Shown here piece after piece: positions 52,341-62,125 of a DNA stretch of 64,000 bases. Under the pieces are notes generated by a model. The model saw only the letters and a program-made list of their open reading frames with translations. It was not told the origin of the DNA and ran no database searches. Where the stretch lies: positions 1-64,000 of the forward strand of contig NZ_FNQY01000002.1 of the NCBI RefSeq assembly GCF_900107765.1, read 5' to 3'. The stretch comes from Arachidicoccus rhizosphaerae (GTDB lineage Bacteria > Bacteroidota > Bacteroidia > Chitinophagales > Chitinophagaceae). Position 1 is the stretch's first letter. Each line of letters opens with the position of its first letter. A program made the position numbers and the translations under genes.

Positions 52341-53501
52341 TCAGACAAACAGTTCCATGGCAATATGATCGGCAAAGTGCTTGCCCTTGCGGGTCAGTCG
52401 TAAATGATCCTGCAGACAGATCACCTGGCCGCTCGTTATGGCCGGCTCTGCCAGTTCCAAGAGTTTGTCTTTGGCTGCTTTGCCAAAACGCTGTTCAAAA
52501 CTTAACAGGTCCAGTCCCGTGAGCATCCTTAGCTGGATCATGATCATTTCATTGATGCTGTTTTCCAGGCTGAGTTTCTCCTCCGTAAGCGCCAGATTTC
52601 CCTGCTTCAGGATTTTAATATATAAAGGGTTACTCTCAATATTCCAGCTGCGTGTTACGTCGCCATCATAACTATGGGCGGAGGGACCCAGTCCGAGATA
52701 AGGCAGTCCCTGCCAGTAACTGCTGTTATGGCGACTCTTGTGACCGGGCCTGGATAAATTAGATATTTCATAATGTTCAAACCCGTTTTGTCCGGCCCAA
52801 TCCATCAGCAAATCAAAATGCCGGCTTTGTTTCTCAGGGTCTACCGGTGGAATTTTGCCTCTTTCAATCAGTTTAAAAAGAGCCGTTCTGGGCTCTACCG
52901 TCAGGGCGTAGGCGGATAGGTGATCCACGCCCAGATCATTTGCCTTTTTAAGGTTATCCAGCCATAAACTATCCGTTAAATAGGGGGTTCCATAAATCAG
53001 ATCCAGCGATATATTGGATAGTCCTGCCTGCTGAGCCAGTATAACGGAGTTGCCAGCCTGACTTGTAGTATGTGCCCGGTTCATCCATTTCAGATCCTCT
53101 TGAATAAAGGACTGTACGCCTATGCTTAACCTGTTTACGCCAGCTGTCTGCCACTGCTCAAGCGCATTAGGGGTGATGTCATCCGGATTTGCTTCAAGGG
53201 TGATTTCAGCCGCCGGCTCTACCGGGTATAGGTCCTTGATTGTTTGAATCAGCTGAATGATCCAGTCCCCCGGTAAAATGGAGGGCGTGCCACCTCCGAA
53301 ATAAATAGTTGAAATGGTTGGCGGCGTTTTCAGTATAAGCGTATCCGCTGGCGCCTGTTGGAAAAAGTCTTTTCTATAGCGGGCCTCCAGCAAAATACTG
53401 TCCACCATTTCCCTGGCATTAAAACGGGTCGTGGAAAAATGAAAATTACAGTAGTGGCAGGCTTTGCTGCAGTAAGGGATATGAATATAAATGCCTGCCA
53501 T
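52341..53501 (-). CDS. hemW: Heme chaperone HemW (radical SAM)
   Basis: HemW resembles coproporphyrinogen III oxidase HemN but inserts heme into target proteins. The 386-residue protein starts MAGIYIHIPYCSKACHYCNFHFST, with the radical SAM cysteines at 11, 15 and 18 (CX3CX2C), followed by STIYFGGGTPSIL, ITLEANPDDIT, VNRLSIGVQSF and YEISNLSRPGHKSRHN. The length and the HNSSYWQGLPYLGLGPSAHS stretch fit HemW. A full -7 box (TACCTTTG, minus strand 53525-53518) lies 16 bases upstream of the ATG. Confidence 0.93.
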   Translation of the reverse strand: MAGIYIHIPYCSKACHYCNFHFSTTRFNAREMVDSILLEARYRKDFFQQAPADTLILKTPPTISTIYFGGGTPSILPGDWIIQLIQTIKDLYPVEPAAEITLEANPDDITPNALEQWQTAGVNRLSIGVQSFIQEDLKWMNRAHTTSQAGNSVILAQQAGLSNISLDLIYGTPYLTDSLWLDNLKKANDLGVDHLSAYALTVEPRTALFKLIERGKIPPVDPEKQSRHFDLLMDWAGQNGFEHYEISNLSRPGHKSRHNSSYWQGLPYLGLGPSAHSYDGDVTRSWNIESNPLYIKILKQGNLALTEEKLSLENSINEMIMIQLRMLTGLDLLSFEQRFGKAAKDKLLELAEPAITSGQVICLQDHLRLTRKGKHFADHIAMELFV

Positions 53502-53517
53502 AATCTAAATAGAAGCC

Positions 53518-53525
53518 CAAAGGTA
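53518..53525 (-). promoter_or_regulatory. -7 promoter element of hemW
   Basis: The minus strand reads TACCTTTG (TAnnTTTG), ending 16 bases before the hemW ATG. A TTTG at 53541-53538 is closer than the usual -33 spacing. Confidence 0.45.
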
Positions 53526-53603
53526 GTGGATCCGGACCAAATACCGGCTCAGAAAACAGGGGGTTGAAGTGGTGCCGGGCATTTGTCCTGGCGTTTCCAC
53601 GAA

Positions 53604-53637
53604 AAAGCCCTGTTAGTGCAAGACGTAACAGGGCTTT
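53604..53637 (-). terminator. Terminator after fusA
   Basis: AAAGCCCTGTTA (53604-53615) pairs perfectly with TAACAGGGCTTT (53626-53637); on the minus strand a TTTT tract follows. It stands 31 bases past the fusA stop. Confidence 0.8.
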
Positions 53638-53668
53638 ATAGTTCAGATAGGTAGTCTAATGAAATAGA

Positions 53669-55825
53669 CTAATCTTCTTCAGATTTTACTTTGCCTTTGT
53701 TCTTGGCAATCACCTCTTCAGAGATGTTGTTCGGAGCCGGAGCATAGTGATCAAATTCCATGGTAGAAGCGGCACGTCCGGAGGACAGTGAACGCAGTTG
53801 GGTTACATAACCAAACATTTCACTCAGTGGAACTTTAGCTTTAATCACCTGTGCATTACCACGGGTATCCATACCTTCCATCAGACCGCGACGACGGTTA
53901 AGGTCACCGGTTACATCACCCATATACTGGTCAGGAGTGGTTACTTCCACTTTCATGATAGGTTCCAGTAATACTGGTTTTGCTTTGCGACCGGCTTCAC
54001 GGAAACCACTTTTAGCACAAAGCTCAAAGGACATCGCATCGGAGTCCACATTGTGGAAGCTACCGTCAAAGATGCGGATTTTCATATTATCAACAGGATA
54101 ACCAGCCAGTACACCTGTAGACATTGCGGTTTCAAAACCTTTCTGGATAGCAGGGATAAATTCACGAGGAATAGAACCACCCACGATGTTGTTCACAAAC
54201 TGGAAGTGCTTGCCTTCGTTTTCTTTCATCCATTCTTCTTCAGCAGGTCCGATTTCAAACTGGATATCCGCAAATTTACCACGACCACCAGATTGTTTTT
54301 TCAGTACCTCACGGTGCTGGATGGTAGACTGGAAGGTTTCTTTGTAGGCTACCTGAGGATTACCCTGGTTAACTTCTACTTTGAATTCTCTTCTCAGACG
54401 ATCGATGATGATTTCCAGGTGTAATTCACCCATACCACGCAGGATGGTCTGACCGGTATCTTCATCTGTATTGACACGTAAAGTAGGATCTTCTTCTACC
54501 AGTTTAGCAATCGCCATACCCATTTTATCAACGTCGGCCTGTGTTTTAGGCTCGATGGCGATAGCGATTACCGGTTCAGGGATAAACATGTTTTCTAAAA
54601 CAATCGGATGTTTTTCATCGCAAAGGGTATCCCCGGTTTTGATTTCTTTAAATCCGACAGCAGCTCCGATATCACCGGCTTCGATGAAATCTACCGGATT
54701 CTGCTTGTTGGCGAACATCTTCATGATACGGCTGATACGCTCGTTTTTACCACTTCTTACATTCAGTACATAAGAACCGGCGTCCAGGTGACCAGAGTAT
54801 ACTCTGAAGAATGCCAGACGGCCCACAAACGGGTCAGTCATGATTTTGAAAGCCAGCGCAGCAAAAGGTTCTTTTGCACTTGGCTTACGGGTTAATACTT
54901 TTTCAGGATCGTTAGGATCGTGACCTTCAATAGCTTCGATATCTGCTGGTGAAGGCAGGTAACGACAAACAGCGTCCAGAGCAGTCTGTACACCTTTGTT
55001 TTTGAAAGAAGAACCACACATCATCGGGATGATGCTCAGGTCGATACAGGCTTTTCTGATCGCTTCGTGGATTTCATCTTCGCTGATGCTGTTTGGATCT
55101 TCAAAGAATTTTTCCATTAAAGTATCATCATATTCAGCTACTGATTCGATCAGTTTAGCGCGCCATTCTTCTACTTCTTCCGCCATATCTTCAGGGATAG
55201 CCACCTCAGTATAAGTCATACCTTCAGTAGAATCATCCCAGATGATACCAATATTTTTAATCAGGTCTACTACACCTTTAAAGTTATCTTCAGCACCGAT
55301 CGGTAACTGCAGCGGTACAGCGTTTGCACCCAGCATTTCTTTTACCTGGTGAACCACGTTTAAGAAGTCAGCACCGGAACGGTCCATTTTGTTGACAAAA
55401 CCGATACGAGGAACCTTGTAACGGTTGGCCTGACGCCATACAGTTTCAGATTGTGGTTCCACACCATCTACGGCGGAGAACAGAGCGATCAACCCGTCCA
55501 GTACACGCATAGAACGTTCTACCTCAACGGTAAAGTCCACGTGACCCGGAGTGTCGATGATATTGAAGCCGTATTTTTTTGTTTCAGCAGTCACCTGACC
55601 GTTGTTGGTAGGGAAAGGCCATTGGCAGCTAACTGCCGCAGAAGTAATGGTAATACCTCTTTCTTTTTCCTGTTCCATCCAGTCAGTAGTTGCACCACCA
55701 TCATGCACTTCACCGATTCTGTGAATCATACCAGTGTAACGCAAAATACGCTCAGTTGTAGTGGTTTTACCGGCATCGATATGCGCAGCAATACCGAAAT
55801 TGCGCTGTAATTTTAAATCCGCCAT
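53669..55825 (-). CDS. fusA: Elongation factor G
   Basis: EF-G is the GTPase that drives ribosomal translocation. The 718-residue protein shows G1 [16 protein letters not shown]3 [22 protein letters not shown]4 [10 protein letters not shown], then domains [18 protein letters not shown], the domain III segment [18 protein letters not shown], and domain IV with [20 protein letters not shown], ending near [26 protein letters not shown]. Length and motifs are those of the main bacterial EF-G. It is not in the usual str operon (rpsL-rpsG-fusA-tuf), but stands alone with a strong promoter box upstream and a terminator after it. Confidence 0.97.
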   Translation of the reverse strand: MADLKLQRNFGIAAHIDAGKTTTTERILRYTGMIHRIGEVHDGGATTDWMEQEKERGITITSAAVSCQWPFPTNNGQVTAETKKYGFNIIDTPGHVDFTVEVERSMRVLDGLIALFSAVDGVEPQSETVWRQANRYKVPRIGFVNKMDRSGADFLNVVHQVKEMLGANAVPLQLPIGAEDNFKGVVDLIKNIGIIWDDSTEGMTYTEVAIPEDMAEEVEEWRAKLIESVAEYDDTLMEKFFEDPNSISEDEIHEAIRKACIDLSIIPMMCGSSFKNKGVQTALDAVCRYLPSPADIEAIEGHDPNDPEKVLTRKPSAKEPFAALAFKIMTDPFVGRLAFFRVYSGHLDAGSYVLNVRSGKNERISRIMKMFANKQNPVDFIEAGDIGAAVGFKEIKTGDTLCDEKHPIVLENMFIPEPVIAIAIEPKTQADVDKMGMAIAKLVEEDPTLRVNTDEDTGQTILRGMGELHLEIIIDRLRREFKVEVNQGNPQVAYKETFQSTIQHREVLKKQSGGRGKFADIQFEIGPAEEEWMKENEGKHFQFVNNIVGGSIPREFIPAIQKGFETAMSTGVLAGYPVDNMKIRIFDGSFHNVDSDAMSFELCAKSGFREAGRKAKPVLLEPIMKVEVTTPDQYMGDVTGDLNRRRGLMEGMDTRGNAQVIKAKVPLSEMFGYVTQLRSLSSGRAASTMEFDHYAPAPNNISEEVIAKNKGKVKSEED

Positions 55826-55902
55826 ATAATTTTTGTTTTATAAATTGTTCAAAAAACCGCATAAAATGCCCTGAATCTGCCTTTTATTTGGTTTTTAAGG
55901 CG

Positions 55903-55910
55903 CAAAGGTA
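55903..55910 (-). promoter_or_regulatory. -7 promoter element of fusA
   Basis: The minus strand reads TACCTTTG, a perfect TAnnTTTG. A TTG at 55930-55928 with a 17-base spacer is a possible -33 element. Transcription would begin roughly 70 bases before the ATG. Confidence 0.6.
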
Positions 55911-56107
55911 ATAAAATTGAATGAAATCAACGTTAAATAATAGGGATTTTTGGAGAACAAAATTATAGCCTGCTACCGGGTACTCTTAATAGCTCCAACA
56001 CGTTAATAATGCGGATACTATAAATAACAATTATTCGATTTATCGGCTCCCGGTCACTTAGCTGAATATATAGGGGCGTGTCATGAGCGGTATTTGTATT
56101 ATTTTCC

Positions 56108-56115
56108 TATTTTTG
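56108..56115 (+). promoter_or_regulatory. Possible -7 element of ffh
   Basis: TATTTTTG matches TAnnTTTG and is 109 bases before the ATG. A TTTG at 56093-56096 lies too close for the standard -33 position. Confidence 0.4.
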
Positions 56116-56224
56116 CCGCCGTTATAGACTAAAGTGTTCTGTGGCGCTGTTCGTATAACAAAGGCAGGCTGCTTGGCTTGCTGATCATTTTTTAATAATA
56201 TATCGTCTAAAATACGACCCAAGT

Positions 56225-57559
56225 ATGTTTAATAATCTATCCGATCGTCTGGAATCGGCCTTCAAAAACCTCAAAGGGGAGGCCCGGATTTCTGAGCTTA
56301 ATATTGCCACCACCCTTAAGGATATCCGCCGGGCTTTATTGGATGCGGATGTCAACTATAAGATAGCCAAGGAGTTCACCGATAAGGTGAAGGCAAAGGC
56401 CACCGGAGAGAAGGTTATTAATGCCATCAGCCCGGGACAATTAATGGTAAAAATTGTTCAGGATGAGCTGACGGAACTGATGGGAGGCCGGGAAGCCAGT
56501 TTTGACATCAGCGGCAATCCGACCATCATTTTGATCGCAGGTCTGCAGGGGAGTGGTAAGACTACTTTTTCCGGTAAGCTCTCTAACTTTTTGAAGACCA
56601 AAAAAGCAAAACGTCCGTTGCTGGTAGCGGCAGATATCTACCGGCCGGCAGCCATCGACCAGCTGCATGTCCTGGGAGAACAGGTGGGCGTTGAGGTGTA
56701 CAGTGAAAGGGAAAACAAGGACGCAGTCTCCATCGCTAAAAACGCGCTGGCCTATGCCAAGGAGCACGCCAAGAACGTTATCATCATCGATACGGCCGGT
56801 CGTCTGGCAGTAGATGAGGTAATGATGACCGAGGTCGCTAATATTAAAAACGCCATTAACCCGAATGAAATCCTCTTTGTCGTAGATTCCATGACAGGCC
56901 AGGATGCGGTCAATACCGCCAAGGCCTTTAACGACCGTCTGGATTTTACAGGAGTAGTACTGACTAAACTGGACGGGGATACCCGTGGTGGTGCGGCCCT
57001 GAGTATTCAATATACCGTCAATAAGCCCATTAAGTTTGTCTCCAGCGGTGAGAAGATGGATACCCTGGATGTTTTCTATCCGGACAGAATGGCGCAGCGT
57101 ATTTTAGGGATGGGGGATATCACCTCCCTGGTAGAAAAGGCCCAGGAGCAATTCGATGAAGAGAAAGCCAAGAAGCTGGAAAAGAAGATCAGGAAAAATC
57201 AATTTGATTTTCAGGATTTTATCGATCAGTTACAGCAGATCAAACGCATGGGTAACTTAAAGGACATCATGGGGATGCTGCCCGGCGTAGGTAAAGCGAT
57301 CAAGGATGTGGATATCAGCGATGACGCCTTTAAAGGCGTGGAAGCCATTATTAACTCCATGACGCCCTACGAAAGAGCCAACCCTGACAGTATTGATCCT
57401 TCCCGTCGCCAGAGAATTGCCAAGGGGTCTGGCAAACAACTCCAGGAGGTCAATGCTTTCATGAAGCAGTTTGACCAGATGCGTCAGATGATGAAAATGT
57501 TTAATAAAATGCCGATGGCAGGAATGATGGGCGGCATGGGCGGTCTTAAGCGAAGGTAG
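56225..57559 (+). CDS. ffh: Signal recognition particle protein Ffh
   Basis: Ffh with 4.5S RNA targets membrane proteins to the translocon. The 444-residue protein starts MFNNLSDRLESAFKNLKGEARISELN, then the G1 loop GLQGSGKTTFSGKL near residue 105, DTAGRLAVDE (G3) and TKLDGDTRGGAAL (G4 and the closing loop). The C-terminal M domain starts around residue 325 and is rich in Met (MKQFDQMRQMMKMFNKMPMAGMMGGMGG), which forms the signal-sequence groove. Length is normal. It diverges from fusA; a promoter box precedes it by about 110 bases. Confidence 0.96.
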   Translation: MFNNLSDRLESAFKNLKGEARISELNIATTLKDIRRALLDADVNYKIAKEFTDKVKAKATGEKVINAISPGQLMVKIVQDELTELMGGREASFDISGNPTIILIAGLQGSGKTTFSGKLSNFLKTKKAKRPLLVAADIYRPAAIDQLHVLGEQVGVEVYSERENKDAVSIAKNALAYAKEHAKNVIIIDTAGRLAVDEVMMTEVANIKNAINPNEILFVVDSMTGQDAVNTAKAFNDRLDFTGVVLTKLDGDTRGGAALSIQYTVNKPIKFVSSGEKMDTLDVFYPDRMAQRILGMGDITSLVEKAQEQFDEEKAKKLEKKIRKNQFDFQDFIDQLQQIKRMGNLKDIMGMLPGVGKAIKDVDISDDAFKGVEAIINSMTPYERANPDSIDPSRRQRIAKGSGKQLQEVNAFMKQFDQMRQMMKMFNKMPMAGMMGGMGGLKRR

Positions 57560-57794
57560 CATCGTTTAGTGGCCGGTTGCTGCCCCGGAAATTCAGGCAG
57601 AGACCTTTTATTTCAGTAAAAATGCAGGCTGGCCGTGCAAAAAAAATATACGCAGGGCAGGAGATACTTGTTTAATCTCCTGTCCTTAATAATTTAATTC
57701 CTTAAAAATCAACTGGCTTACCGCCAGATATTGTACCTTTAACTGCATAATCTTTTCGGTTTTTTAATTGGATGATGATTAAAATTTTATTCCT

Positions 57795-58229
57795 ATGATT
57801 CAACGTATTCAGTCTTTTTGGCTGTTAGTGGTTGTGATACTGGCAGCGCTTTCCCTGAAATTTGGTTTTTATGTAGGCACCTGGTTAAATGAAGGTGTGC
57901 AGCATCCGCAGATCGTGTTAAACGGGCATAACCCTTCTATTTTGGTGTTTGCGGCCACGGTGGTGATCATTGTGGTGAGTCTGATTACCATCTTTATGTA
58001 TAAGAACCGAAAACAGCAGATGTTGCTGTCGGTGGTGGATCTGATCTTAAGCCTGGGGTTATATTATTTTTACTACCAGGAGATTCAGGCGCATTATCTG
58101 CCGGGCAGCGGGACCCTGGCTTTGACCTCCGTATTTGTCTTTCTGATCCCGGTCTTTATCATTATGGCTATCCGGGGCATCAGCCGGGATATGAAACTAC
58201 TTAAAAGTGCAGACAGGCTCAGAGGATAG
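57795..58229 (+). CDS. DUF4293 membrane protein
   Basis: A 144-residue protein beginning MIQRIQSFWLLVVVILAALSLKF, the recognised start of the Bacteroidota-specific DUF4293 family. Four hydrophobic segments are visible (about 8-26, 49-70, 77-93, 108-128). Function unknown; the conserved QRIQ(S/T)(F/L)(W/Y)L start is the best evidence. It lies 235 bases after ffh and likely has its own promoter, though I did not find a clear box. Confidence 0.82.
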   Translation: MIQRIQSFWLLVVVILAALSLKFGFYVGTWLNEGVQHPQIVLNGHNPSILVFAATVVIIVVSLITIFMYKNRKQQMLLSVVDLILSLGLYYFYYQEIQAHYLPGSGTLALTSVFVFLIPVFIIMAIRGISRDMKLLKSADRLRG

Positions 58230-58346
58230 TCGTCATTATCCTGTTGTTGTAATATTATTGTAATTAGCATTGATGCGGTCTTACAGGTCTCTGTTTTTGC
58301 ATTTAATTAAAAGGAGCGCTCCAAAATTGTTTAAAAGTCTTTATTC

Positions 58347-59147
58347 ATGAAACGTATTTTTATTTATTTAATACTTGCCACCGGTCTTATGATCGGCACC
58401 AATAGTGCTGCCATGGCCTGGGGGCTTACCGGGCACCGGATCATTGCTGAAATCGCACAGCGTCATTTAAGTAAAAAGGCCCGGAAAAATCTGGAGAAAC
58501 TTATTGGCAAAGCGCCCCTAGCGTTCTGGGCCAACTGGCCTGATTATATTAAAAGTGATACCACCGATAAGTGGACGCAGACCGGAAACTGGCATTACGT
58601 AGACCTACCCGGGCATCTGGATAAAGAGGAATTTACCCATGATTTGGAAGCCCTACAGGGAAAAAACCTGTATACACAGATTCAGCAGATGGAAAGCCTT
58701 TTAAAAAATAAGGAGCTGCCACTGGAACAAAGACAGATAGCCCTTCGTTTTTTAATTCATTTTATCGGGGATTTGCATCAGCCCCTGCATGTGGGCAGAG
58801 ATGAAGACGCCGGAGGCAATAAGATCAAAGTTACCTGGTTCGGCAAACCCAGTAATCTGCATACCGTATGGGATAGCGAGTTAATTGATTATCAAAAATG
58901 GAGTTATACGGAATATGCCACCAATATTGATACGGTTAACAAGGATGAAATCATGCAGATCCAGGCAGGTAGCCTGGAGGACTGGTTTTACCAGTCTCAT
59001 GAGCTGTCTGATGTGATCTATGATAAAACCCCTGATGGCTCCAGGCTAAGTTATAGTTATAATTATTTGTTTTTCGACCGGTTGAATGCCCAGTTATTGG
59101 ATGGCGGGTTAAGACTGGCCAGAATACTGAACCAGATTTTGGATTAA
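58347..59147 (+). CDS. Secreted S1/P1-type nuclease
   Basis: S1/P1 nucleases cut single-stranded DNA and RNA using three zinc ions. The 266-residue protein has a signal peptide (MKRIFIYLILATGLMIGTNSAAMA) so that the mature protein begins with Trp, whose N-terminus and side ring bind zinc in this family. Other ligands are visible: GHRIIAEIA, WPDYIKSD, GNWHYVDLP, the HFIGDLHQPLHVG motif and NLHTVWDSELI. All metal sites appear intact. It likely acts in the periplasm or outside the cell, giving phosphate and nucleosides. Confidence 0.92.
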   Translation: MKRIFIYLILATGLMIGTNSAAMAWGLTGHRIIAEIAQRHLSKKARKNLEKLIGKAPLAFWANWPDYIKSDTTDKWTQTGNWHYVDLPGHLDKEEFTHDLEALQGKNLYTQIQQMESLLKNKELPLEQRQIALRFLIHFIGDLHQPLHVGRDEDAGGNKIKVTWFGKPSNLHTVWDSELIDYQKWSYTEYATNIDTVNKDEIMQIQAGSLEDWFYQSHELSDVIYDKTPDGSRLSYSYNYLFFDRLNAQLLDGGLRLARILNQILD

Positions 59148-59211
59148 TCAGCCCGGTTGATTCAGCGCTGAGTTGGATGCTGCGCAGTTTGTGCGGGATT
59201 ATTAATGTGGA

Positions 59212-59256
59212 ATATTAAAAAGGGGTAAACGTTAAAAGCTTACCCCTTTTTAATAT
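59212..59256. terminator. Bidirectional terminator between the nuclease gene and purE
   Basis: A perfect 17-bp stem, ATATTAAAAAGGGGTAA (59212-59228) against TTACCCCTTTTTAATAT (59240-59256), lies between these convergent genes. Confidence 0.9.
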
Positions 59257-59283
59257 TTTAAGTTTACAGAGCGTAATACTTTA

Positions 59284-59820
59284 TTAACGGTCAAATTCAT
59301 TATTCCAGTCAAAGGATAATTTATTGATTTTTTCCTGAACGGAATCTTTCAGACTTTCTTTAAAAGCCTTGTATTTATCTGCAAAATCATCATCTCCCGT
59401 CCCCAGGATCTGAGTGGCTAATAACCCTGCATTTTTGGAAGCGTTCAATGCGACGGTAGCCACAGGCACTCCATTGGGCATTTGTAAAATTGACAGTACG
59501 GAATCCCAGCCATCAATGGAGTTGGAGGATTTAATGGGCACTCCTATGACCGGCAGATGGGTCAAAGAAGCAATCATGCCTGGTAAATGGGCGGCTCCGC
59601 CCGCTCCGGCAATGATGACTTTTATCCCTCTGTCCGCCGCAGTCTTGGCATACTGGAACATTCTTTCCGGAGTCCGGTGCGCAGAGACAACCGTTAACTC
59701 ATAAGGCACTTCAAAATGTTTTAAGATCTGCGCTGCATCCTGCATAAACTTCAGATCGCTGTCACTGCCCATGATTATGCCTACCAGCGCAGTAGGTTGT
59801 AAGTTATATTCTGCTGCCAT
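59284..59820 (-). CDS. purE: N5-carboxyaminoimidazole ribonucleotide mutase
   Basis: PurE moves the carboxyl group of N5-CAIR to form CAIR in purine synthesis. The 178-residue protein has [42 protein letters not shown] and [11 protein letters not shown], all defining class I PurE, plus [14 protein letters not shown]. It starts 51 bases after the end of scpB and the two are probably read together. purK is not nearby. Confidence 0.95.
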   Translation of the reverse strand: MAAEYNLQPTALVGIIMGSDSDLKFMQDAAQILKHFEVPYELTVVSAHRTPERMFQYAKTAADRGIKVIIAGAGGAAHLPGMIASLTHLPVIGVPIKSSNSIDGWDSVLSILQMPNGVPVATVALNASKNAGLLATQILGTGDDDFADKYKAFKESLKDSVQEKINKLSFDWNNEFDR

Positions 59821-59871
59821 GTTGTTTATTAAAAAGTTTAAGTTTTAATATATTGAAAATGAGGTATTTAA

Positions 59872-61065
59872 TTAATTTCTTTTAGGCTTCTCGTCCTCAT
59901 CTTCATCCTCATCGTCATCTTCGTCCTCATCATCTTCTTCATCTTCATCTTCATCTTCGTCCTCATCATCATCTTCATCATCATCTTCATCATCATCTTC
60001 ATCGTCCTCCTCATCATCATCTTCATCTTCTTCGTCATCGTCATCGTCATCGTCCTCATCGTCCTCATCGTCATCCTCATCGTCCTCATCTTCCTCTTCT
60101 TCGTCATCCTCGTCATCGTCATCGTCTAGCTCCTCATCGTCCTCTTCTTCGTCTAGGTCTTCCACTTCTTCCTCTTCGGAATTTAATGCCTTTTCTGCTG
60201 TTGTTGATTGGGCTTCATCCTGTTCCAGATCTGCCAGTTCTTCTTCCTGGAGATTGTCGTCTTCCGGATTGTCATATGTCAATGCTGCGTCGGTTGCCTC
60301 TGGCTGCAGATGACTCAAATCAGGGTGCAGTTCGGCGTCTAAGTCTGAGGTCGCCTCCTGAAGGGCTTCCCGGCGTTCATCATCAGCCAGCTCCAGATCT
60401 CCGGTAGCATCCAAAGAAGAGGGATTGTCCGTATCCGGCCCTTCATCGAATTTACGGAATATGCCAAAATCGGCATTTTCTTCCGTAACTCTTTGTTGCT
60501 GGGTGGGTTCGATTTGTTCTGCCAGTACTTCTTTGATTTTTGGCAAATCGGAAGTGGTATTCAGCCCGAAATAATCCATGAAGCTTTTGGAGGTTTCATA
60601 GATGAGTGGTTTACCTGGTAATTCTTCATTTCTTCCGGAAATCACAATCAGTTCTTTTTCCAGGAGTTTTTGTACACTATAATCACTGTTCACCCCACGG
60701 ATACTTTCTATTTCTCCTTTGGTAATGGGTTGTTTATAGGCAATGATGGATAAGGTTTCCATGGCAGCATTGGAGAGCTTTTTTAAGAATTTACCTCCGT
60801 TAAGCTGGGCGATCGTGGTATGGAAAGCCGGTTTACTTAAAAACTGCCAGCCTCCGCCACTTTGAAAAACTTCAAAGGGATAAAAATCTGAACTGTATTT
60901 TTCCCGTATTCCTTCCAGCGCGGTCTCTACCTGATCCAGGGTGATCTGTTCTTCCATAAACCCGAACGCGTTATTAATCAGATCGACCAGATCCAGATTC
61001 GTCAGCGGCCGGTCACTGGCAAAAATCAATGCTTCAATGTGGGGTATGATTTCACTTAACTCCAT
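59872..61065 (-). CDS. scpB: Condensin subunit ScpB with a long polyacidic tail
   Basis: ScpB is a winged-helix partner of SMC and ScpA in chromosome segregation. Residues 1-180 contain the family core: [57 protein letters not shown], and the [25 protein letters not shown]-type stretch around 105-130. The rest, about 215 residues, is an added acidic region. The last part (59890-60126) codes for about 79 uninterrupted Asp/Glu residues before a short basic end, KPKRN. Such an ending is not part of normal ScpB (about 180-200 residues). The gene lies between atpG and purE on the same strand; ScpA is not adjacent. Confidence 0.9.
   Translation of the reverse strand: [397 protein letters not shown]
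59890..60126 (-). repeat. Low-complexity GAT/GAC/GAA/GAG tract coding a polyacidic run
   Basis: About 237 bases made nearly wholly of Asp and Glu codons within scpB. On the plus strand it reads as repeated atc/gtc/ttc/ctc triplets. Simple repeats of this type can change length by slippage in whole triplets without breaking the frame. Confidence 0.85.
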
Positions 61066-61083
61066 AACTTATCGTAAACTAAA

Positions 61084-61106
61084 ACTGCAAGTCTAAAACT
61101 TGCAGT
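61084..61106 (-). terminator. Weak terminator-like hairpin between atpG and scpB
   Basis: ACTGCAAGT (61084-61092) pairs with ACTTGCAGT (61098-61106); on the minus strand a short TTTT follows. It might reduce rather than stop read-through from atpG into scpB. Confidence 0.5.
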
Positions 61107-61225
61107 CTATAAAAGATTATAAATTGTCTATAACTAAAGATAAGGAGAAGATTTGATTTGAACGTTTTAAATCTTGCAATTCTGCTCCTTGCGTCCCGGA
61201 ATTCCCCCCGCGCCTTTCTTATTGA

Positions 61226-62107
61226 TTAACCCTGAAGGGCGGCTGCACCACTTACGATTTCGGTAAGTTCGGTGGTGATGGCGGCCTGACGGGCACGGTT
61301 ATAAGAGATTTTCAGATTACGTAAAATCTCATTGGCGTTTTCGCTGGCCTTATCCATAGCGGTCATACGGGCACCATGCTCACTTGCCTGGGCGTCCAGT
61401 ACGGCTTTATATAACTGAGTATTCAGGATTTTAGGCATTAACTGGGCGACCAGCTCTTCTTTTTCAGGATCGAAAATAAAATCTACGTTTTTCTTTCCGG
61501 CCTTTGCCTCAATTTTAGGAATCGGCAAGAACTGCTCTACGGCGTAGCGTTGAACGGCTGCATTGACAAATTCACTGTAAACAATATCTATTGCATCAAA
61601 AGTCCTGTCTTCAAAAGCCTTGATCGCTGCCTGTGCGGCCTGCTGTACATTTTCAAAGCTCAGGTTGATAAACAGATCCTTATAAGTAGCATCGGTTTGG
61701 TAACCGGCTTTGCTGAGTGCTTCAAAACCTTTTTTACCAATATTCCAGATCGTAACGTTGCCCTTATCCAGTGCTGCTTTATATTTGGTGGCAGCTGCAT
61801 TTTTGGCGGCTTTTACAATATTGGCGTTGTAGGCACCAGCCAGACCGCGGTCGCTGGTAATAACAATCAACAATACTTTTTCCACTTCCCTGTGTTCAGC
61901 TAACTGAATATTTGATTCACCACTCAGGCTGCTGACAATATTACTCAGCACTTCCTGCAGTTTCTGGGCGTAAGGTCTCATTTGTGTAATGGCTTCCTGC
62001 GCACGGCGTAATTTAGCCGCACTAACCATCTTCATGGCTTTAGTAATTTGCTGTGTGGATTGCACAGACTGGATCCTAATACGTACTTCTTTTAATTGGC
62101 CTGACAT
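61226..62107 (-). CDS. atpG: ATP synthase F1 gamma subunit
   Basis: The gamma subunit is the rotor shaft of F1. The 293-residue protein starts MSGQLKEVRIRIQSVQSTQQITKAMKMVSAAKLRRAQ and ends EILRNLKISYNRARQAAITTELTEIVSGAAAL, the conserved N- and C-terminal helices of the coiled coil; the middle carries ITSDRGLAGAYN. ATG 62107 is chosen over an upstream frame start at 62203, because a good promoter (TTTG at 62157-62154, 20-base spacer, TACTTTTG at 62133-62126) lies between the two. The other atp genes are not adjacent, as atpA would be expected next to it. Confidence 0.96.
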   Translation of the reverse strand: MSGQLKEVRIRIQSVQSTQQITKAMKMVSAAKLRRAQEAITQMRPYAQKLQEVLSNIVSSLSGESNIQLAEHREVEKVLLIVITSDRGLAGAYNANIVKAAKNAAATKYKAALDKGNVTIWNIGKKGFEALSKAGYQTDATYKDLFINLSFENVQQAAQAAIKAFEDRTFDAIDIVYSEFVNAAVQRYAVEQFLPIPKIEAKAGKKNVDFIFDPEKEELVAQLMPKILNTQLYKAVLDAQASEHGARMTAMDKASENANEILRNLKISYNRARQAAITTELTEIVSGAAALQG

Positions 62108-62125
62108 GGACTTTGAATTTGGCTG

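Larger units (their letters stand above)
55826..56224. other. 399-bp intergenic region between divergent fusA and ffh
   Basis: Contains the fusA promoter (55903-55910, minus) and a TATTTTTG box for ffh (56108-56115, plus). No other frame, repeat or RNA gene was recognised. Confidence 0.5.

Noticed and set aside
59868-60122. 84-codon frame of Met, Thr, Lys and Arg repeats
   Set aside because: It is a shifted reading of the Asp/Glu repeat in scpB.
59890-60126. Tandem triplet tract as a possible CRISPR or satellite array
   Set aside because: There are no spacers and no fixed repeat unit; it is in frame within scpB and codes only for Asp and Glu.
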